28,387 nt of DNA from Saprolegnia diclina VS20 (Eukaryota > Oomycota > Saprolegniomycetes > Saprolegniales > Saprolegniaceae): NCBI RefSeq assembly GCF_000281045.1, contig NW_008246119.1:241023-269409 (forward strand). Reading direction: 5' to 3'. The number at the start of each line of letters is the position of its first letter. Position 1 is the first letter of the stretch. This document shows positions 18,986-28,387 of this stretch, one piece after another. The notes under the pieces were generated by a model. The model did not search any database. It had not been told where the DNA came from and worked only from the letters and a program-made list of their open reading frames with translations. The translations under genes were made by a program, and so were the position numbers.

Positions 18986-19216
18986 TCAGAGCACCGTCGT
19001 TGTCGTCGTCGAGTGGCGCGAGTCGAGAACGCTGGCGTATGGGGTCGGCGCAAGTTCTTTCGCCGGGACAGGCGACGCGGCGCGGCGTCGCTCCGCCTGG
19101 CGGGCGCCAATGCGGGCGAGCGTGGCATGGTACTGCTGCCACGCGTAGTAGGCGTAGCCGCCAATGGCCGCGAGCACGGCGAGCGCGAGAAGATAGACGA
19201 CGACGATCGCGCTCAT
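18986..19216 (-). CDS. Small single-pass membrane protein, 76 residues
   Basis: The frame runs from ATG at 19216 to a stop at 18986 and has no intron. Residues ~3-26 form one hydrophobic segment (VVVYLLALAVLAAIGGYAYY), followed by a basic part (RIGARQAERRR) and a Ser/Thr tail ending in STTTTTVL. The positive-inside rule suggests a short N-terminus outside or in the lumen and a cytosolic tail. Codons favour G/C at third positions like the neighbouring genes, which is the main reason for calling it. No family is recognised. It is convergent with the C2H2 gene (155-base gap) and divergent from the anthranilate synthase gene. Confidence 0.55.
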   Translation of the reverse strand: MSAIVVVYLLALAVLAAIGGYAYYAWQQYHATLARIGARQAERRRAASPVPAKELAPTPYASVLDSRHSTTTTTVL

Positions 19217-19986
19217 TTTTTCGGCGAAATTTGCGCGTTCGTTTCTCTGCCGTTCTTAGTGCTGCATATTTTTACGCTCGCAGCTGCGAAAAGAAGGCAG
19301 AAAAAGGCTGGCCTCGACGCATACACCACTCTGACTCTCGGAGCTCACTCTCGGATGTAATGCCATCGGCCGCTCGTCGCATGACGAGGTGGCAAAGCGC
19401 TTGCGCCAGCTCGGAGGTTCGCGCGTCCGTCGTTGCGTCCAGTACACATGAAGAAGAGTAGGGGGCCCTACGCCACATACCCCTGCGCCGAGTATTATAT
19501 ACGCCCGGTGGGTAGTGTAATCTACGGCAGCCACTGCCAGTTGACATGTTGCATGCAATCCGAATCACACCCGCCCTCATGTTGCCCTTCAAAGGCAAGC
19601 GCCGACGTCAACTGCAATGCCCTCAACGAGGGTACTGATGACGCTACACGCTGGCTTTCCTCGGCGACTCGTAGAGTGTCGAGACTGGCGCTGTGGTCAT
19701 TCGCTGCTGGCCTGCTAGTCGGCGATCGGGCATCTTGCGACTGCAGCGCGTGCAGACGCGTGCCATGGTCATCCGGATAACGCGCTGCCGGAATCCCACC
19801 ACAAGAACACTGGGGCAAACTGTTCGGAGCTTCGATCTTCGACTATGAAGCTTGATGTTTGTATGGGCTTGTGCGAACTACGTGTGTGGGTTGAATGCGC
19901 AATGTCGTGATTGCCGATTCACGTGGGGAAAACTCTGCGGAATATCTTTTGCCCATTGGCATCGAGAGCCATTTCCAAAGAGCAAG
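19217..19986. other. Divergent spacer between the small membrane protein and trpE
   Basis: I see no protein-like frame and no tRNA-like cloverleaf in these 770 bases. The trpE frame is open back to 19852, but the upstream codons look non-coding. The last ~20 bases carry an Inr-like element. Confidence 0.55.
19967..19980 (+). promoter_or_regulatory. Inr-like element of the anthranilate synthase gene
   Basis: AGCCATTTCCAAAG fits the Inr core YCATTYY followed by an A-rich flank. It ends 6 bases before the ATG at 19987 and supports this start over the in-frame ATG at 19852. Confidence 0.35.
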
Positions 19987-21620
19987 ATGGCCGCCAACTT
20001 GCAGCCGACGCTTGAAGCCGCCAAGGCGCTTGCGATCGCCCATGCGGACAAGAACCTTCTGCCTGTATACCTCGACGTGACGGCGGACCTCGACTCGCCC
20101 GTGAGCGTCTACCTCAAGCTCATGCAGCACCAAGCGCCGGGCACGCAGTCGTTCCTCCTCGAGTCCATCGCGCCCGGCGAGAACATTGCGCGCTACTCGT
20201 TCATTGGCACGAGTCCGTTCAAGATTCTGACGTCGGGACCCAACTGCGCGTACCAAGGCGACCCGCTTGTGCAGCTCGAGGCGGAAATGGCCGGCTTCCG
20301 CCTCATTGCGCTGCCGGAGCTCGCGCTCCCAATGACGGGCGGCGCCGTCGGCTACTGCAGCTTTGACGCGGTGCGCCACTTTGAGCCGACGGTCGGGCCG
20401 TTCGTTGAGGCGCAGAAGGACGTGTTCCAGATCCCAGAGAGCATGTACATGCTCTTCGACACGGTCGTAGTCTTTGACCACGTGTTTCACTCGCTCAAGA
20501 TTGTGACGCACTGCCGACTCGACCATCCATCGCGGGACCTTACCGCCGAGTACGCAGCCGCGTCGGACCGCATCCGCTCGATCCAAGCGCAGATCGAGTC
20601 ACCGCTACCGCGGTCCTGCAGCAGCTCGCATGTCAGCGACAAGATCGTCGGCGACGCCCTCGACTACAACGCCATGTCGAACGTCGGCGAAGCCGCTTAC
20701 ATGAGCTTTGTCGATACGCTCAAGCAGCACATTGTGGACGGCGACATCTTCCAAGCCGTGCCCTCCCACGTACGTTGCGTTGATTTCGAAATCTACTAAC
20801 AAACGGACGCGTCTCTAGCGCCTCAACGTCCCGCTGCCCGAGAACGTCACGTCGTTCGACTTGTACCGGCAAATGCGCGTGATCAACCCGTCGCCGTACA
20901 TGTTCTACCTCAACTTTGGCGACGGTCTCGAGGTACGCAAGACAGTTTGCATGAGGCAGGAAACTCATGGACGTGCGCACGTAGGTCGTTGGTGCATCGC
21001 CCGAGATGCTCGTCAAGGTCGACCAGAACGCCGTCGTCGAGACGCACCCGATCGCGGGGACGCGCCACCGCGGCAAGACGCCGGCCGAGGACCAAGCGCT
21101 CGCCGACGAGCTCCTCGCCGACGAGAAGGAGCGCGCCGAGCACATTATGCTCGTGGACCTCGGCCGCAACGACGTCGGTCGCGTCGCTGTCCCAGGCTCG
21201 GTCCGAGTCGAGGCGCTCATGGCGATTGAAAAGTACTCGCACGTCATGCACATTGTGTCGGTCGTCAAGGGCCAGCTCCGGCAGGACAAGACCATCTACG
21301 ATGCCTACCGTGCGCTCTTCCCCGCCGGCACGCTCACGGGCGCACCCAAGGTCAAGGCCATGCAGCTCATCTGCGGCCTCGAGAAGGAGCGCCGCGGTAT
21401 CTACGGCGGGTCGGTCGGCTACGTGAGCTTTGGCGGCGTCCTCGACACGGCCATTGCGATCCGAACGATCGTCGTCCACGATCGCCGCGCCTACTGCCAA
21501 GCCGGCGCTGGCATCGTATACGACTCCAACCCCGCCGCCGAGTACAACGAGACTATCATCAAGCTCGGGTCGGCGGTGCGCACCGTGCAAAAGTGTGCGC
21601 GGCAAAAGCAACTGTCATAA
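19987..21620 (+). CDS. trpE: Anthranilate synthase component I
   Basis: Exons 19987-20769, 20819-20932 and 20985-21620 give 510 residues. The enzyme converts chorismate and ammonia (from glutamine via a partner amidotransferase) to anthranilate, the first step of tryptophan synthesis. The N-terminal domain holds the tryptophan feedback element LLES-x10-S (57-60 and Ser71). The chorismate-binding domain carries DIFQAVPS, PSPYMFYL, GASPEMLV, PIAGTRHRG (321-329), HIMLVDLGRND (352-362) and LTGAPK (416-421), then GIYGGSVGY. All are typical of TrpE rather than isochorismate or aminodeoxychorismate synthases. No TrpG amidotransferase is fused or adjacent, so the glutaminase partner must be encoded elsewhere. 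Length is normal for the family. Start chosen for its Inr-like element and good context (AAGATGG). Confidence 0.93.
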
Positions 21621-22307
21621 TGTACATACATCGATATGGACGGTCGCTGCTGCGAAATGGAGAATGCGTATGGGTACCGCCACTTGCAGCTGCTTGCTAC
21701 TATCGCCAAAGGTCGAGTGTCTTGACTGCAAGAGCGTTTTGTTGGTTTTTGGAAAAATCGAGCTTCTGCCATGTCCAATGGGCTGGCGGCGTGCATGACG
21801 TGGCACGACGCACGGGCTCCAAGGTGACGCGAAGGCAACCAAGGCGATCCGACGACGACGCATACCGTATGCATTAGACTACCGGAATGACTGAATGAAA
21901 TGACTAGTGCAGTCGCGTAGAGGTTGGAGCCAACAGAGACATCATCATCACGGGCGCGCTTGGCTCCGGTTTGCCCATCGTACAATGCGCTGGACAAGCC
22001 GCAGAAGGAGCCGAGCGCCTGCTTTCCAGTGTGAAGGTATTATACGAATTGCAGTGGAAATGAATCTAGAGCAAGCAGCAAAAATTCACTAGCATGGTGT
22101 AAATGGCAGCTAAGAATGCTTTCGTTTCGGCGCTTCGGGAGCAAGTGAGACCTCTTGCAATGAATACCTCTGAGATCCGATAAATGAAGAATTGAGTGTG
22201 AAGGGACCTGTGAGAAACAGAATGGCTACCGACCGAAGAAACGGTCTCCAAACGATGGGAATTAGTGTGAGGCGAGACGCCGAGCGCTCATTTCCGAATT
22301 CGCCGAC
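21621..22307. other. Spacer between trpE and the next gene
   Basis: There are 687 bases between genes on the same strand. All frames are short and look non-coding; no repeats or RNA genes were seen. The final part is the promoter of the next gene. Confidence 0.55.
22286..22301 (+). promoter_or_regulatory. Oomycete Inr/FPR element, best match in the window
   Basis: GCTCATTTCCGAATTC agrees with the published oomycete start-site consensus GCTCATTYYNCAWTTT at 14 of 16 positions. It ends 6 bases before the ATG at 22308. Transcription probably starts within it, giving a very short leader. Confidence 0.55.
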
Positions 22308-25256
22308 ATGGAGTCGTTCCGCGGCCACGACCCCGCGGATGCGATGGACGCGCCGATGCCGCAGTCCAAGCTCAAGCTGCGTAAGAAGGCCGTCGACGAC
22401 GACGCCGGGCCCGCGCCGGGGCGCAAGCGCGCGCGTCGGGAGAAGGACGTCGACAAGGCGTACCCGGACGACCGGTCCTCGACCGGAGGTCGCGACGAGA
22501 AGCCTGACGTCGTGGCCGCGCCAGCGGTGGGCGTACCTTTCCTCACAGCCTCGGGGCGCGACGACATTGAGGCCGGCAAGAGCTTGCTCGAATTGCTCCT
22601 CAAGCCGAGCCGGCAAAAGTCCAAGCGCCGCGACGACCGCACCGAAGAAGAGATGTTTGGCACACACGACATGACGCTCGTGCCGCCTGGCATCGTCAAC
22701 AAGATGGACAAGCTCAAGGACGACTACGTGCGCTCGGTCGCGACGGAGCACACGCGGCATTGGATCCAGATGAGCGGCTTTGGCGACAGCTCCAAGTTTA
22801 TGAGCAACTTGATTCCGGCGGTCGAGCCACAGTACCCGTGCAACTACCCGACGATCCTCGACGAGATTGTGGTCTCGTTCATGTTCAAGCGGCCCGAGGT
22901 ACGCATCCTACGCGTCTCACCCATTGTTCTCAAATAAGATGGTGTAGTACACGGATATGTTGATCCGGACCGTCATCAAGCGCCACACTGAGCACGTCTA
23001 CCCGGAGAAGAACCCGCTCGTGCAAACGATGCTGCAGAAGATTGCGCTGCTGCACACGGGCGAGCTCTTTGGCGACTCGGCCGCGACGACCCGGCACCGG
23101 ATAGCGACCTTGGCGATCGTCAAGGCCTTGTTCCACAGCAACCAAGAAAAGCTGTACCTCAGCACGTGGATCCTCGACTGCTTGCGCGTCACGAGCCAAG
23201 ACATGCTCGACGTGCTCGTCGCCAAGCTCCTCAACGCGATCGCATTCCTTCCGCTCATGCAGCCCGAGCCGCACGCGCTGCCGTGGCTCGCCATGTGGCA
23301 GGACGAGACGTGGTCCATCTACGACGGCGGCCACCAGCTCGTGGACCTTGTGCACCTCGAGACCAAGCACGACCCGTCGACGCGCCGCGTGACGCGCTCG
23401 ATCGTCCGTGAGGCGCTTCTGCGCTTTGCCTACATGCCTCAAGGCCACTTTTCGTTCTTTGCGCCAGCGTTCCGCTCTTATTTATGCGCCGCGACGACCG
23501 ACAGCCTCGCGATGCTCACCGACGTGGTCCCGAAATTCCCGCCTCGGTACGTCGCCGCCGACCCGCACCCTATCACGCAGCTCCTCGACCTCTTTGCCAG
23601 CGCGATTCCGCTCGCCAACGCATCGGACAATGCGTGGTTCCTCCTGCATCTCTGGCCGCTCGTGCTCACGTCGGACGACGCACCCGAGTTGCTGCCGATG
23701 GTCTTTACGCGCTACATGGCGTACGTCTTTGGCGGTCTCAACGACAAGAAGCTTCCGGAGCAACTCGGCTTTGGCCCGCACGTCGTCTTTGGCACCGTCG
23801 ACGCGTGGCAGAGCCTCCGCACGTTTCTCGAGGCAATTCCGACGCACGCGACCAAGCGCCTCCCGACCATTCGGCGTGTCTTTGCCGCGTGGAAGGCGGC
23901 GTGGGCCGAGGCCACGGTGCCGCTGCACGTGATGCTGACGATGGTCGTCGTCTCGCTCTCGTTTGAAGCGACCGACGACACGTCTGCGGCGTACCACGCG
24001 ACCATGACGGAGTTTCGAGCGCTCACGCTGTCGCTCTTGACGGCCAAGGCGGCGACGCTCTTTGCGTCTGGACCCGGGTACCTCGCGTTTCGCCATACGT
24101 TTCTGCAGCACCCGCGCGGCGTCTGCCCCAAGCGGCTCGCCCACGTTGTCGATACAGTGCTGGCGCAACTGCCGTTGGACGACGCTTCGTATGCGCTGGG
24201 CTTGCAGCAGACGCTCGTCGCGAGTTTGGCGGACGAAATGGAGCCCTTGCCGGGCGTCGCCTTCTTTGATTGGCAACAACACATTGTCCGGGTGCTGCCG
24301 AGCGGTCCGTCCACCATAACACACCCGCCACAGCCACTTTTGACGGTGCTCCTCTTGACTGAGCTCGTACGTTCTCCCACCTATCCTTTTGCTCACTATG
24401 GACTTATGATGCATTTGTGCAGGTGTCGACGGCGTCGCCATCGGTGGCCACGTTTGTTCAGCGCCAAGTGGCCACGTCCCCGGCCGTGTACGAAGCGCTC
24501 ATTGCGCTCCTCTCGTCGATGGACCAAGACGTGGTCGATGCGACGCTTGGGCTTTTGCAAAACGTCTTGACGCGCTGGCACGACCTGGTGCCGGACCTCT
24601 GGACGCAGCCGCATGTACTGCAGACCATTGCGCGCCTCGCCCACCGCGCCGACGCACGCGGCGCCAAGACGCTCCTCGAAGCGCTGGTGACGCGTGGACC
24701 GCCGCGCGTGCCGCTGCTTCTCCTCCGGCTGTGCGTCGACGCGCTGCCGTCCCTCCCGGCCCACGAGATGCTTGCGTATGTGCACGACGTCCAGCTTGGG
24801 CTTGGGCAGACGCCGGCCGTGTGGGAGCCAGTGCTGCAGTTTGCATCGGCGCAGCTGCTATCGACAGCGACGGCGTACTGGACGGAAAAGTCGGCTGCCC
24901 ACATGGGTCTCCTACTCCTGCGCATGCTGTACAAACTGCAGTGGCGGCCCGAGTACGCGTCCTTGCTGCCGTTTGCGCTTCGGACGCTTGAGACGTCGTC
25001 GGACGTCATTTGCGCGTTGCAGCTCGGCCTGCTTTACGATGTGGTCGCGACGGCACCGCGCGCCCAAGACATTGCGCCCGTCTTGACGTCAAGCAACGTG
25101 AGCTCGCGCCTCCAGCTGCTGCTCTCGCTGCCGCAACAGCGCGGACCGTCGGTCGTGGCGCTCGCAAAGCGCACGCTTGGCGCGCTCGAGACCAAGCCTT
25201 CTGCCGTAGCCTCATCATCATCATCAGGAAAGCTGCATCGTACCGACGACGACTAG
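22308..25256 (+). CDS. Large helical protein of unknown family, probable nuclear protein
   Basis: Exons 22308-22898, 22948-24366 and 24423-25256 give 947 residues. I do not recognise the family. The first ~120 residues are highly charged, with basic clusters resembling nuclear signals (GRKRARREKDVDK; RQKSKRRDDR). The rest is a long run of amphipathic Leu/Ala-rich helices with few gaps, such as MLQKIALLHTGELFG and LLQNVLTRWHDLVP, suggesting a HEAT/ARM-like solenoid scaffold. The tail is Ser-rich and acidic (SSSSSGKLHRTDDD). No catalytic motif was seen. A large scaffold of the Integrator or elongation-factor type would fit the shape, but I see no diagnostic motif for either. Both introns (49 and 56 nt) lie between codons. 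An excellent Inr/FPR element precedes the start. Confidence 0.8.
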
Positions 25257-25394
25257 AGTTATACAAAGATTAAATACCAACTGATTGTGGTCGCGCAATA
25301 GCGACCGTCAACTTCGTCGCAGCTGCCCATGTTTGCGAAAAGACCTACCCCTTGTCCTTCATGCAGGCAACTGAGAGCGAGCTCTTTCGTTACG

Positions 25395-25456
25395 AGGTTT
25401 AGAGTTTAGGAGGTTTAGCGATTAGGAGGTTAGGAGGTTAGGAGGTTAGGTTAAAT
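25395..25456 (+). repeat. Degenerate telomere-like tandem repeat
   Basis: Three perfect copies of TAGGAGGT (25423-25446) are followed by TAGG and preceded by degenerate units such as GGTTTAGAG and TTTAGGAGG. The units resemble the plant/oomycete-type TTTAGGG motif but are not identical to it, so an interstitial telomeric origin is only a possibility. Confidence 0.6.
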
Positions 25457-25580
25457 GATGCAGCCATGGGCTTGGTTAGTTGTTTGCTTGCCGCAGTAGG
25501 TATCGCCCGAAGATTCACCGCCACAACCAAGCAGTACGACGAGCACAGAGTGTTGGTCGTTGATGTTTGTCGCTGGCTTT

Positions 25581-25596
25581 GGCATTTCCATTTTCG
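25581..25596 (+). promoter_or_regulatory. Inr/FPR-like element of the anoctamin gene
   Basis: GGCATTTCCATTTTCG matches the oomycete Inr core CATTYY followed by ATTTT, with one base missing from the consensus spacing. It lies 22 bases before the ATG at 25619 and favours that start over ATG 25466. Confidence 0.45.
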
Positions 25597-25618
25597 AGAG
25601 GCCAAGACGACGACGACG

Positions 25619-27607
25619 ATGGCGGTCCGCGCTCGGTATGGCCTTCTCTTCCCGCGGTCCTCTTCGCTGGCGGCCATCGACGCGGTGCAAGTAGCGCTGG
25701 AGGCGCGGGGCCTCGTCGTCGTGCGCGAGACGATTGCCGGCGAGACGAGTCCGGTCGCGACGTCGTACCTCGCCAAGCACCACGCCATGGCGCTCACGGT
25801 GACCTGCAGCCACGCGCGCCTCGAAGCACATGCCGAGCGCCTCGGCCTCTTCAAGCCGCTCGCGGACTCGCCGTGCGCGCGCAGAGAGCCGTTTGTGGTG
25901 GCGCGCGGCGACACGTTTGCGCACTACGCCGAGAAGGACGGCCCGCACCGGTTCTTCTCGAGCAGCGAAGAGCTGTACGTACTCGGCGACCTCCTTGACG
26001 ACGGCGTCGAGGGCCACCACGTTGAGATGTTGCCGCTCCACGACAAGCACGAGAAGAGTGTGCTTTGGCGCGACTTTTGCTGGTCGTTGTACCCATCCAA
26101 CACGGACCTCGCCGACCGCATGGAGGCGTACTTTGGGTCCCAGGTCGCCTTGTACTTTGCGTGGCTGCACTACCTCACGATCTTCTTGGCCGGGCCCGGC
26201 GTCCTCGGCGGCCTCCTCACGCTCTACGAGTACCTCGCGGACGTCGACGAGAGCGACGACGTGGCGGTCTCGCCCTTCTTTACGCTCTTTATGGTGCTCT
26301 GGAGCGCGTGCTTTTTGCAGTATTGGCAGCGCCGGTCGGCTGCGCTCGCTTGTCGCTGGGGCCTCCTCGAAGCCGCGACCAAGCGCACGCTCCGCCCGGA
26401 CTTTGTCGGCGTGCCCCACACCAACACGTTCTCGGGCGTCGTCTCGCTCACGTACCCGTACTACTACCGCGCGTTCAAGTACATATGGTCGGCGCTCGTC
26501 ACGACCAGTCTCCTCTCGATGGCAGTCGGTATCATGGTGATCTCGCTCAACTTTCAAGGCTACATCCACGCCAAGTCGGTCGGCGGCGCGTACTTGCATT
26601 GGCCGCTCGTGCACCAATTTTCGCTGCCCGGCGCGGTCTTTGACCAGCAAGGCGGCGGGCCGCTGCCGTACGTGCTGCCGTACGTGCCCGTCGTACTGCA
26701 CTGCTCGCTCATTCTGTTGCTCAACTTGCGCTACCGCAAAATTGCGTATGCGCTCACGCAGTATGAGAACCATGCGACGACCGAGTCGTTTGAGAATGCG
26801 CTTGTGCTCAAGCGCTTCTTTTTCGAAGCCTTTGACTGCTACATTGCGCTCTTTTATCTTGCGTTTTGCCAACTCGATGTCGTCTTGCTCAAGGCCGAGC
26901 TCACGTCCTTGTACATGGCCGACACGTTCCGGCGCGTCGGGCTCGAGACGCTCTTGCCGTTAGCCCTCAAGTACGTGGGGACGCGGCCGCGGGACGCAAA
27001 GACAAAGAAGGACGACGAGGCTGCAACGTCGGCCAAGGTGCAAGTCGTCAAGGAGGCGACCGCGTTCGACGAGTATGAGCCGTTTGACGACTACCTCGAA
27101 AAGGTCATTGAGTTTGGCTACGTCACGCTCTTTGCGTCGTGCTTTCCGCTCGCGGGGCTGCTCTCGATGGCATCGAACCTCATTGAGCTCAAGTCGGACC
27201 AGTTCAAGCTCATCTTTTTGACCCAGCGCCCGGCCATCGCGCGCTGCACCACCATTGGCATTTGGCAGTCGATTCTCGGAGGCCTCGTGTGGCTCTCGGT
27301 GCTCACCAACGTCTTCCTCTTTGGCTTTACGACCGACCAGCTCAGTCTCTTCTGCCCCTCGTGGTTTCAAACGATTCCGGTCGAAGACGCGGCGTTCGGT
27401 GGCGTCGACCATATTCATGTCGCAGCGTCGGGCCAGGGCATGACGGTCATGGGTTTTGTCTTTGGCGTCGAGCACGTCCTCTTTGTGCTCGTGTTTCTCA
27501 TTACGAAGCTCATTCCGAGCGTCCCCGACAGCGTCATCGAAGAGACGGCACGGCGCCAACGAGCGCTCGTGCTCGCCAAGCCAGCGTCGTCCGCCGAGTC
27601 GGGATAG
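25619..27607 (+). CDS. Anoctamin/TMEM16 family membrane protein
   Basis: A single exon encodes 662 residues. The family comprises calcium-activated chloride channels and phospholipid scramblases. A soluble N-terminal domain (~1-170) leads into ALYFAWLHYLTIFLAG and about nine or ten hydrophobic segments. The best matches are the helices with the calcium site: FENALVLKRFFFEAFDC (Glu403), then FDDYLEKVIEFGYVTLF (Glu494, Glu498) and NLIELKSDQFK (Asn520, Glu523, Asp527), the family's N-x2-E-x3-D pattern. This argues for calcium regulation. A cytosolic Lys/Asp-rich loop lies between (~455-480). The length is shorter than animal anoctamins but close to fungal ones. Whether it is a channel or scramblase cannot be told from the sequence. 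Plasma-membrane or ER location is inferred. Confidence 0.88.
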   Translation: MAVRARYGLLFPRSSSLAAIDAVQVALEARGLVVVRETIAGETSPVATSYLAKHHAMALTVTCSHARLEAHAERLGLFKPLADSPCARREPFVVARGDTFAHYAEKDGPHRFFSSSEELYVLGDLLDDGVEGHHVEMLPLHDKHEKSVLWRDFCWSLYPSNTDLADRMEAYFGSQVALYFAWLHYLTIFLAGPGVLGGLLTLYEYLADVDESDDVAVSPFFTLFMVLWSACFLQYWQRRSAALACRWGLLEAATKRTLRPDFVGVPHTNTFSGVVSLTYPYYYRAFKYIWSALVTTSLLSMAVGIMVISLNFQGYIHAKSVGGAYLHWPLVHQFSLPGAVFDQQGGGPLPYVLPYVPVVLHCSLILLLNLRYRKIAYALTQYENHATTESFENALVLKRFFFEAFDCYIALFYLAFCQLDVVLLKAELTSLYMADTFRRVGLETLLPLALKYVGTRPRDAKTKKDDEAATSAKVQVVKEATAFDEYEPFDDYLEKVIEFGYVTLFASCFPLAGLLSMASNLIELKSDQFKLIFLTQRPAIARCTTIGIWQSILGGLVWLSVLTNVFLFGFTTDQLSLFCPSWFQTIPVEDAAFGGVDHIHVAASGQGMTVMGFVFGVEHVLFVLVFLITKLIPSVPDSVIEETARRQRALVLAKPASSAESG

Positions 27608-28164
27608 GTGTAGGGTTAAAAGCCTCTCTACGTGTAAGAAACCAAGGCGTTCTTGTCATACCGTTGCATTCTTGATGCAAAGTAGCACCGAGCACTCGTA
27701 GCTCGACGCGCATGGTCCCGTTTGCCTCGCCAGCTTTGAGAGTTCGTCGAGTTCAACTAGGTTGCGTGAAAATAGTCGAGTCGCCTCTGTGGGCTTGGTC
27801 GATCACCAAACGACGAGCTTGGTACGTCCCCGAGCCGCCCGTGTGACTCCCGATAACGCTGTTTTACGAAGATGAATCTAGCTCTAGGTGCCCCGACCGT
27901 CCTATTAGCCGGAGCTATTAGCCGATATTTCGCTATCCGCTTGTGGCGTAATGTCGTGATGCGGTTTGCACTTTCGAATGACGTGGCAGCGCGTGCAAGT
28001 ACAACTGTAGGCAGTAGGGAAAAAGACTTCGGGTAGGCAGCATTGTGTGTGAGGATCAGCAGAATTGAATTTGCCCCGCCGCCCTCACATACCGCCTCCA
28101 GCTTCAGTACACGGTCGTCGGCCTCGACGCCGACGCCACGGGCCACCGATGCCGACCCCGATTT
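27608..28164. other. Right-hand intergenic region
   Basis: No confident gene was seen. A direct repeat CTATTAGCCG occurs at 27902-27911 and 27915-27924. A possible intron acceptor (GGGTAG at ~28032-28037) precedes GC-rich, partly protein-like sequence leading into the edge frame. Confidence 0.45.
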
Positions 28165-28387
28165 GATGAGACTCTCTGCACACACTGTGCCTGCACTGGG
28201 CGCTTTTGCTCGCGCGCGCCATGGCCCGACGCGCTCCGCGTCCCGCTTTTGGCCCGACGCATCTCGGCCGTCTCTTGGCCCGCTCGGCGCGTCGATGGAT
28301 CGCGGCTGCGAGCAGTTTGTGTTCCGCGCCTTGGCGCTGCACGGATGGATGCGCATCGGGTACGCCGTCGTCATGATGCTCAACCGC
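28165..28387 (+). CDS. Possible 5' part of a gene running off the right edge
   Basis: A plus-strand frame from an ATG at 28165 stays open to the window end. Its last ~35 codons, from GASMDRGCEQFVF to the edge, have strong G/C third positions like real genes here and are mildly hydrophobic (WMRIGYAVVMML). The first part looks poorer, and a neighbouring frame around 28090-28150 also reads protein-like (LQLQYTVVGLDADATG), so an intron or other start is likely. A minus-strand frame across the same stretch is an alternative. No family is recognised. Confidence 0.3.

Larger units (their letters stand above)
25257..25618. other. Spacer with a telomere-like repeat before the anoctamin gene
   Basis: These 362 bases contain the G/T-rich repeat listed separately. 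The downstream frame is open to 25466, but those codons encode a residue mix unlike the family. Confidence 0.5.

Noticed and set aside
17430-19142. 570-codon minus-strand frame opposite the C2H2 gene
   Set aside because: It is an Arg-rich shadow of a GC-rich coding strand; the two canonical zinc fingers are on the plus strand.
19480-19820. Possible tRNA or structured RNA between the small membrane gene and trpE
   Set aside because: No A/B box pair or cloverleaf could be assembled by eye.
1-28387. Transposons, virus-like elements, RXLR-type effectors or CRISPR arrays
   Set aside because: No transposase, reverse transcriptase, integrase, terminal repeats, spaced repeats or secreted effector motif was seen; the block looks like ordinary gene-dense chromosome.

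Overview
The window looks like nuclear DNA of an oomycete, most likely from the Saprolegniales (Saprolegnia, Achlya or Aphanomyces type). The evidence is indirect. Coding regions are GC-rich with strong G/C third positions. Genes lie on both strands with short spacers. All 21 introns I can place are 42-60 nt long, mostly with GTAC donors and TAG acceptors. Several start codons follow an element like the oomycete Inr/flanking promoter consensus. No rRNA, tRNA, CRISPR, virus-like or complete mobile element was seen.

Layout, left to right: (1) 231-1358 +, a valacyclovir-hydrolase-like alpha/beta hydrolase in six exons; (2) 1355-3377 -, a methyltransferase-like protein ending in a MYND zinc finger, whose stop codon overlaps that of gene 1; (3) and (4) 4198-6000 + and 6635-8338 +, tandem paralogous Golgi-type alpha-mannosyltransferases (MNN1/GT71-like); (5) 8426-11907 -, a six-exon ubiquitin-specific protease of the USP4/USP15 type; then about 1.4 kb without a confident gene; (6) 13310-17111 +, a six-exon gene whose spliced frame joins a PH domain, an NTF2/SnoaL-like domain, a C2-like domain and a TEY-type MAP kinase; (7) 17556-18830 +, a two-finger C2H2 protein; (8) 18986-19216 -, a small membrane protein; (9) 19987-21620 +, anthranilate synthase component I; (10) 22308-25256 +, a large unrecognised helical protein; (11) 25619-27607 +, an anoctamin/TMEM16 membrane protein. 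A possible further gene runs off the right edge.

These are unrelated housekeeping and signalling genes rather than one pathway; only genes 3 and 4 are clearly related to each other. The most unusual object is gene 6, where lipid- or membrane-binding and NTF2-like modules are built onto a MAP kinase. Exon structures were worked out by eye from reading frame, GT/AG borders and protein-family continuity, and have no transcript support.
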